From contig MHRX01000017.1 in NCBI GenBank assembly GCA_001822655.1, forward strand, positions 1,436 through 10,111: a DNA stretch of 8,676 nt, in the 5' to 3' direction. Position 1 is the stretch's first letter. Each line of letters opens with the position of its first letter. Positions 5,153-8,676 of this stretch are shown one piece after another. A program made the translations under genes and the position numbers. The DNA comes from Candidatus Taylorbacteria bacterium RIFCSPLOWO2_01_FULL_45_15b. GTDB lineage: Bacteria; Patescibacteriota; Minisyncoccia; Phycocordibacterales; 01-FULL-45-15b. A model generated the notes under the pieces. It was not told where the DNA came from. It did not search any database and saw only the letters and a program-made list of their open reading frames with translations.

Positions 5153-5834
5153 TCATTTTTTAAAATCGGAGGGAGGTGTCACGGGAGGGCACACCCCGTG
5201 CTTCTTCGCGTCGAAGTATGCTTCGATCGTATCGAACACTCTGCCAATCTTCCTATAAACGTTCGGGAAAAAAATCCCAAGAACGGTCATGAGAAATCCG
5301 AGGAATACGAGCGATGAAACGACGTACGCAGAGGAGACAATGAATGGTCCGTGGCTCTCCCAGTACCTCTGCCAATGACCTGTGTCGAAAGCGAACGGCA
5401 CTATAGAGAGCGACTAATCCCAGAAGGACGAGGAGGAAAACAAGAACTTGCAACCGGGGATTCTGCCGAACCTTCTGCTTGATTTTCTCGAGTAATCTCA
5501 TCGTGCTCGCAACCACAGCGGCGGACAAGAGAATCCCGAGAATTCCTCCGAGAGTCATAATAACGATCCTGGCGACTTGCCCCGGCTCCTGTCCTGACTG
5601 ATGAGGGAAAAGGCTTACAGATCCGAGCACTATGATCGCCGCCAAGCAAAAATAGCCCCACAACAGCCTCAATTTCACCTCCTTGGCGAACCACTGAATT
5701 ATTCCTGCGATTGCTGTCCAGAAATAATTGCAGAGATTCTTCGGCTCCTGAATTTCTTTCCCATTCACTGTGAAATTCTTGCAGTAAAACCTCCACAAGA
5801 AGTCGCTCCGTTTGATTACGATTTCTTTTTTCAT
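5153..5834 (-). pseudogene. Multi-pass membrane protein, function unknown, with apparent frameshift
   Basis: The frame from ATG 5834 encodes a basic N-terminus (MKKEIVIKRSDFLWRFYCKN), a PKNLCNYFW stretch (31-39), and hydrophobic segments at about 57-76, 89-110 and 128-146. After about residue 145 this frame turns into Arg/His-rich sequence without membrane character and stops at 5253. A second frame, open only from 5413, continues sensibly with another hydrophobic segment (FIVSSAYVVSSLVFLGFLMT) and a polar tail ending SDFKK at 5153. A +1 shift near the CTCTCT repeat (5405-5410, minus strand) would join them into about 225 residues with four membrane segments. A strong promoter, a Shine-Dalgarno and a terminator bound the whole, which supports one gene. 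The break could be a real mutation, a sequencing error or, less likely, two overlapping genes with the second starting at GTG 5401. I do not recognise the family. Confidence 0.7.
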
Positions 5835-5839
5835 GGGTA

Positions 5840-5847
5840 CCTTTTTT
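5840..5847 (-). promoter_or_regulatory. Shine-Dalgarno of the membrane protein gene
   Basis: On the minus strand AAAAAAGG lies 5 nt before the ATG at 5834. It fixes this start and is notable because most other genes in the window have no recognisable Shine-Dalgarno. Confidence 0.6.
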
Positions 5848-5869
5848 CAATGACCAAATCCTGCCATTC

Positions 5870-5897
5870 ATGATAGGACGTGAGAATTGGAAGTCAA
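5870..5897 (-). promoter_or_regulatory. Sigma70-type promoter for the membrane protein gene
   Basis: On the minus strand TTGACT (5892-5897) and TATCAT (5870-5875) are separated by 16 nt. Both boxes are five-of-six matches to consensus. The transcript would have a leader of roughly 30 nt that includes the Shine-Dalgarno. Confidence 0.7.
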
Positions 5898-5986
5898 ATT
5901 CTTTTTCCTTTATATTGAAATGCTCGTTACATCTCTCCAAGTAAGCCCATCCTTTAGAGAAAATTAGAAGAACACTCTTATTTATC

Positions 5987-6015
5987 TTGTGTCAATGTAT
6001 CCTTTGTACTACAAT
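5987..6015 (+). promoter_or_regulatory. Sigma70-type promoter for lepB and the HisRS-like gene
   Basis: TTGTGT (5987-5992) and TACAAT (6010-6015) are separated by exactly 17 nt. Transcription would begin near 6022, giving a leader of about 17 nt before the ATG at 6040. The upstream in-frame GTG at 5989 lies inside the -35 box, so it cannot be the start on this transcript. Confidence 0.7.
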
Positions 6016-6039
6016 TCGTGCATTAGTTTCTTCTCAAAA

Positions 6040-6618
6040 ATGCAAAACGAATCAACCAATCAGAAAAAAGAGTTTGACCTGTATGAAATGATTCGTTTTA
6101 TCGTGATAGCTCTCGTAATCGTAGTCCCAATCAGACTGTACATAGCAAAACCATTTATCGTAAGCGGCGAATCAATGGATCCGACTTTCAGAAACGGCGA
6201 CTACTTAATCATTGATCAAATCTCTTACCGCGTCGGAGAGCCGGAACGCGGAGACGTGGTAATTTTTAGATACCCAAAAGATACGACTAAATTTTTCATT
6301 AAACGAATAGTCGGCTTGCCTGGCGAAACAGTGCATTTTGAAGAAGGAAGGATATCGATTTCAAACGAGGGACACCCGAGAGGTATTGTTCTTCAGGAAC
6401 CTTACCTTACACACCATTCGTTCGAGACATTTAATACAAAAATGGGGCCGAATGAGTATTTTGTGCTTGGCGACAACAGACCAGAAAGCTCGGATTCCAG
6501 ATTCTGGGGGCCATTGAAAGCAGAATTCATCGTTGGGCGACCCTTTGCCAGGCTTTTTCCGCCAACCTCAATAAGTATTTTCCCCGGAGAATACCAGTCA
6601 GCAACTTCTAATGAGTAA
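6040..6618 (+). CDS. lepB: Signal peptidase I
   Basis: Signal peptidase I is a membrane serine protease with a Ser/Lys dyad that cleaves signal peptides from exported proteins at the outer face of the membrane. The 192-residue protein has a polar N-terminus, one membrane anchor (about 18-36), the catalytic serine motif SGESMDPTF (42-50, Ser45), RGDVVIFRYP (70-79), the lysine motif FFIKRIVGLPGE (85-96, Lys88) and the box-E motif GDNRPESSDSRFWGP (144-158). This is a short, Gram-positive-like form with no second anchor. In-frame codons extend up to a GTG at 5989, but that region contains the promoter, so the ATG at 6040 (MQNESTNQKK) is preferred. No Shine-Dalgarno is visible. The gene overlaps the next one by 8 nt (ATGAGTAA), implying one mRNA and coupled translation. 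Confidence 0.95.
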   Translation: MQNESTNQKKEFDLYEMIRFIVIALVIVVPIRLYIAKPFIVSGESMDPTFRNGDYLIIDQISYRVGEPERGDVVIFRYPKDTTKFFIKRIVGLPGETVHFEEGRISISNEGHPRGIVLQEPYLTHHSFETFNTKMGPNEYFVLGDNRPESSDSRFWGPLKAEFIVGRPFARLFPPTSISIFPGEYQSATSNE

Positions 6619-7822
6619 AACATTCGCCAAAACTGACATTCGGGTTTCCAAACCTATTTCCAAGCTAGCAAACGTGCGCGTTGGATCGAAAAAGTGTGCC
6701 GACATTGCCGTATTTTATGGATTCAAGCCTATCTCCAAACCAAGTATTCAAAAGTCAGATCACCAAAAGACCGAGGAAATCCTGGGAAAAAAAGTTGCGC
6801 GAGTATCCGATTCCGGTGTCTCAATCGAAGAAAAAGTTGCGTTGCTCCGCGCGTATGAAGAGGAAAATATGAACTCTTGGCCACAACCTGTACTGACATA
6901 CTACGAGTGTGATGCGAAAAAGGCGACTCAAAATAAATCAGATAAAATACACGAAATTCATCTCGACATTCTGGGAACCGCAAAGAGCATTGCCGAAGCC
7001 ACACTAATTAAAGCGACCGAAGAAATCCTGAAATCTGAAGGGTACAAAAATTTCGTATTTTGCCTTAATAGTGTCGGCGACAAGGAATCCAGCGCGAGGT
7101 TCGCGCGAGAATTCAATGCTCACGCAAGAAAATTTACGGACGCCATACACGCGCCATGCCGTGAAAGCCTCAAGGCGGAGGAATTCGATATTCTTGTTTG
7201 CGATGACGTGAAATGCCGCGAGTTCAGAACCGCCATGCCTGAATCTGTCTCTTTTTTGTCCGAGGCAAGTAGAACACACTTTCGCGAGGTGCTCGAATTT
7301 CTAGACAAAATGGCCTTGCCATTTACTATCGATCCGACTCTTCTCGTCTCTCGCAAACTCGTCTCGCATACCATATTTGAATTCAAAAGCTCCGATGGTC
7401 GCCGACTTGCAATAGGAGTACGTTATAACGAGCTTTCAAGAAAGCTTGGATTTCGACGCGAGCTGGGAGCGATAGGCGCCACAATATTTCTTGAAAAGTG
7501 CGACATAAAAGAAATACAGGTTCGCGACGTTAAGCCGAAAATATATTTCATACAGCTCGGGTATAACGCCAAGCTGAAAAGTATCGAAGTGCTTGACATG
7601 CTAAGAAAATACAAACTGCCTGTAACGCAGTCCATCGCGAAAGATAAAATGATCGGCCAGCTTCAGATTGCCGAGTCTTTGAAGATTCCCTTTGCTTTTA
7701 TTATCGGTCAGAAAGAGGCTATGGAAAATTCAGTTATAGTACGGAGTCTCACATCTCATTCGCAAGAGACTATTTTACTTTCCAATCTGCCAGAGTATTT
7801 GAAGAAGATAAAATTGATATAA
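6611..7822 (+). CDS. Histidyl-tRNA synthetase-like paralogue, catalytic motifs lost
   Basis: The 403-residue protein aligns by eye with class II HisRS over most of its length. IAVFYGFKPISKPSI (32-46) matches the motif-1 region; PVLTYYE to HEIHLDILG (93-122) the motif-2 region; CLNSVGDKESS (151-161) and the CRESLKAEEFDILVCDDVKC segment (183-202) the middle; DPTLLVSRKLVSHTIFEFK (241-259) the first histidine signature; AIGVRYNELSRKLG (267-280) and GAIGATIFLEK (286-296) the second signature and motif 3. A C-terminal anticodon-binding domain follows at about 309-400. The residues needed for catalysis are replaced: RGLDYY is VSRKLV here (the E. coli Arg259 position is Val246), GGGRYDGL is IGVRYNEL, and the motif-2 FRYERP arginines are missing. 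It is therefore unlikely to be the cell's HisRS. Unlike HisZ it keeps the anticodon domain, so RNA binding or a regulatory role is possible. It overlaps lepB by 8 nt. Confidence 0.85.
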   Translation: MSKTFAKTDIRVSKPISKLANVRVGSKKCADIAVFYGFKPISKPSIQKSDHQKTEEILGKKVARVSDSGVSIEEKVALLRAYEEENMNSWPQPVLTYYECDAKKATQNKSDKIHEIHLDILGTAKSIAEATLIKATEEILKSEGYKNFVFCLNSVGDKESSARFAREFNAHARKFTDAIHAPCRESLKAEEFDILVCDDVKCREFRTAMPESVSFLSEASRTHFREVLEFLDKMALPFTIDPTLLVSRKLVSHTIFEFKSSDGRRLAIGVRYNELSRKLGFRRELGAIGATIFLEKCDIKEIQVRDVKPKIYFIQLGYNAKLKSIEVLDMLRKYKLPVTQSIAKDKMIGQLQIAESLKIPFAFIIGQKEAMENSVIVRSLTSHSQETILLSNLPEYLKKIKLI

Positions 7823-7834
7823 AGATATAGGCAG

Positions 7835-7852
7835 AAAAGTCATCCGGCTTTT
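7835..7852 (+). terminator. Weak hairpin after the HisRS-like gene
   Basis: AAAAGTC (7835-7841) can pair with GGCTTTT (7846-7852) through seven pairs including one G-U, around an ATCC loop, starting 12 nt after the stop. The only T run is within the stem, so termination may be partial. A second near-palindrome, TCAAAACTCGTTTTGA, lies at 7960-7975. Confidence 0.3.
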
Positions 7853-8035
7853 GATAGGAGTCAGTAGCGAAGAGGTACGGAGAAAATTTCCATTTTTTCG
7901 ATTTGTATAAAGGGACTGCGATCATATCACCCCAAAATCATCAATCACAATGTAGCGCGTCAAAACTCGTTTTGATATTTCTTAACGCCATGCGCAATCA
8001 TTTGAGGCTCATTATGTATGGGAGGAGACTCAATC

Positions 8036-8063
8036 TTGCTTATTATTTTTCTTATGATATATT
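8036..8063 (+). promoter_or_regulatory. Extended -10 promoter for rpsU, predicted near-leaderless
   Basis: TGA then TATATT (8058-8063) forms an extended -10 box, with a partial -35 candidate TTGCTT (8036-8041) 16 nt upstream. An alternative, overlapping -10 is TATGAT (8053-8058). The ATG follows 8 nt after TATATT, so the transcript would begin at or within one base of the start codon. Confidence 0.5.
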
Positions 8064-8071
8064 CTCTCTCC

Positions 8072-8308
8072 ATGATAAACGTAGAAATAACAAAGACAGG
8101 CAGTGAAAATAATACCAGCGCCTTGCGGAAATTCACCAAGCGGGTGCAGGGTTCTGGTGTCTTAAATCGCGTCCGCTCTCTCCGTTATAAAGAGCGCCTT
8201 CCATCGAAATACACCAAAAAGAAAAAAGCCCTAAAAAAAATGATTCGCAGGGCCGAAATTGATCGCTTGATAAAGCTTGGCAAGATGACGGAAAAAGCCC
8301 CTCGATAG
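8072..8308 (+). CDS. rpsU: 30S ribosomal protein S21
   Basis: S21 is a small basic protein of the 30S subunit platform, next to the anti-Shine-Dalgarno end of 16S rRNA, and helps initiation. The 78-residue product has the family core: an initial strand (INVEITKTG), the helix ALRKFTKRVQGSGVL (16-30), RVRSLRYKERLPSKYTKKKK (33-52) and a basic helical tail, slightly longer than E. coli S21 (71 residues). In-frame codons extend upstream to 8018, but those 18 residues are hydrophobic, overlap the promoter and do not belong to S21, so the ATG at 8072 is preferred. No Shine-Dalgarno is present. ybeY begins 1 nt after the TAG stop, so the two are co-transcribed and probably translationally coupled. 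Confidence 0.93.
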   Translation: MINVEITKTGSENNTSALRKFTKRVQGSGVLNRVRSLRYKERLPSKYTKKKKALKKMIRRAEIDRLIKLGKMTEKAPR

Positions 8309-8309
8309 T

Positions 8310-8676
8310 ATGAAAGCGCCTCGGGCCGCGTTCCAAATATTTTATGAATCAAAAGGCAGATCCGATTTTTCAGGTCTGCCTTTTCGTAAGATGAAAGATG
8401 CGGCACTTGGAAAAAAATACAATCTTAACCTCATTTTTACCACGAGCAGGCAAATAAGAAAGTTTAACCGAACTTATCGCGGACGCGACGAAGCGACAGA
8501 CATTTTAACTTTTCCGCTCGACCATGCAACCGGCGAAATATACATTTCATTGCGAGAGGCGGAAATTGAGTCAATGAAATTTGCTCGCAAACCAAAAAAT
8601 TTCGTTCAATTCCTGTTTATCCACGGCCTTATCCATTTGAAAGGGCACGACCACGGTAGTACAATGGAGCACGAAG
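8310..8676 (+). CDS. ybeY: Endoribonuclease YbeY (rRNA maturation factor), cut by window edge
   Basis: YbeY is a zinc-dependent endoribonuclease involved in 16S rRNA 3'-end maturation and ribosome quality control. The frame is open from ATG 8310 to the window end, giving 122 residues. The N-terminal strand-helix is followed by NLIFTTSRQIRKFNRTYRG (40-58), DEATDILTFPL (60-70), GEIYIS (75-80) and the metal-binding HGLIHLKGHDHG, which matches the H-G-x-L-H-L-x-G-Y-D-H signature with all three ligand histidines; Tyr is replaced by His. About 20-40 residues of C-terminus are missing beyond the edge. The start at 8310 gives an N-terminus of normal length; an internal ATG at 8391 would lose the first strand. 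The gene follows rpsU after 1 nt, and a terminator-like hairpin (8351-8384) lies within its first 25 codons. Confidence 0.93.
   Translation, partial: MKAPRAAFQIFYESKGRSDFSGLPFRKMKDAALGKKYNLNLIFTTSRQIRKFNRTYRGRDEATDILTFPLDHATGEIYISLREAEIESMKFARKPKNFVQFLFIHGLIHLKGHDHGSTMEHE
8351..8384 (+). terminator. Terminator-like hairpin inside the start of ybeY
   Basis: AAAAGGCAGA (8351-8360) and TCTGCCTTTT (8375-8384) form a perfect 10-bp stem, extendable by a T-G and a C-G pair, with a 10-14 nt loop. The 3' arm ends in TTTT. It lies 42 nt after the rpsU stop and could end part of the rpsU transcripts, giving more S21 than YbeY. The weak T tract and its coding location make this uncertain. Confidence 0.4.

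Noticed and set aside
5401..5940. 179-codon minus-strand frame over the membrane protein gene
   Set aside because: It is highly charged low-complexity sequence in another phase of a gene that has a promoter, Shine-Dalgarno and hydrophobic segments. It would also start upstream of that promoter.
6611..7822. Annotation as a functional histidine-tRNA ligase (hisS)
   Set aside because: The length and domains fit, but the catalytic arginine, the LDYY signature and the GGGRYD motif are all replaced, so naming it hisS would mislead.
6611..7822. Annotation as HisZ, the ATP phosphoribosyltransferase regulatory subunit
   Set aside because: HisZ lacks the C-terminal anticodon-binding domain, which is clearly present here, and no his genes are nearby.
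1..8676. UGA recoded as glycine, as in Gracilibacteria/Absconditabacteria
   Set aside because: Genes end sensibly at TGA (1404-1406, 5153-5155) as well as TAA and TAG, and no conserved protein reads through an in-frame TGA.
8391..8676. ybeY start at the internal ATG 8391, with the hairpin as a plain rpsU terminator
   Set aside because: It would remove the first strand and part of the first helix. The start at 8310 gives the normal N-terminal length and sits 1 nt after the rpsU stop. It is kept only as a minor alternative.

Overview
The window looks like chromosome of a Patescibacteria/CPR bacterium, most likely a parcubacterium (Paceibacteria). The reasons are the mix of short, compact housekeeping genes, a four-domain ribosomal protein S1, a parcubacterial-looking neighbourhood (signal peptidase I, HisRS-like protein, S21, YbeY), almost no Shine-Dalgarno sequences, and GC-rich hairpin repeats of a kind I associate with these genomes. 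Stop codons TAA, TAG and TGA are all used as stops, so the code appears standard. This placement is inference, because no rRNA or tRNA gene is present.

Layout. (1) 1-2382, minus strand: a degenerate metallo-beta-lactamase-fold protein, a small single-pass membrane protein and gyrA (cut by the left edge) follow each other in one direction. (2) About 2383-2714: divergent intergenic region with a likely structured leader for the next gene. (3) 2715-4007, plus: ribosomal protein S1. (4) 4008-4492: non-coding, holding two related GC-rich inverted repeats, a possible G-quadruplex run, an AT-rich hairpin and a bidirectional terminator. (5) 4493-5089, minus: peptidyl-tRNA hydrolase. (6) 5153-5834, minus: a multi-pass membrane protein gene broken by an apparent frameshift at a CT repeat, with its own promoter, Shine-Dalgarno and terminator. 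(7) 6040-7822, plus: signal peptidase I overlapping by 8 nt a HisRS-like paralogue that has lost its catalytic signatures. (8) 8072-8676, plus: ribosomal protein S21 followed after 1 nt by ybeY (cut by the right edge).

Functionally the window is mostly information processing: DNA supercoiling (GyrA), translation (S1, S21, Pth), rRNA maturation (YbeY) and protein export (LepB). The less ordinary parts are the three 'derived' proteins: an MBL-fold protein without its metal ligands beside gyrA, a HisRS fold without its active site translationally linked to lepB, and the broken membrane protein.

A recurring feature is a -10 box, often of extended TGn type, placed only 7-11 nt before the ATG (MBL protein, pth, rpsU, gyrA). 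It predicts leaderless or almost leaderless mRNAs and was used to choose starts. The lepB start was likewise moved downstream of a good sigma70-type promoter. I see no CRISPR array, phage module, transposase or clear defence system.
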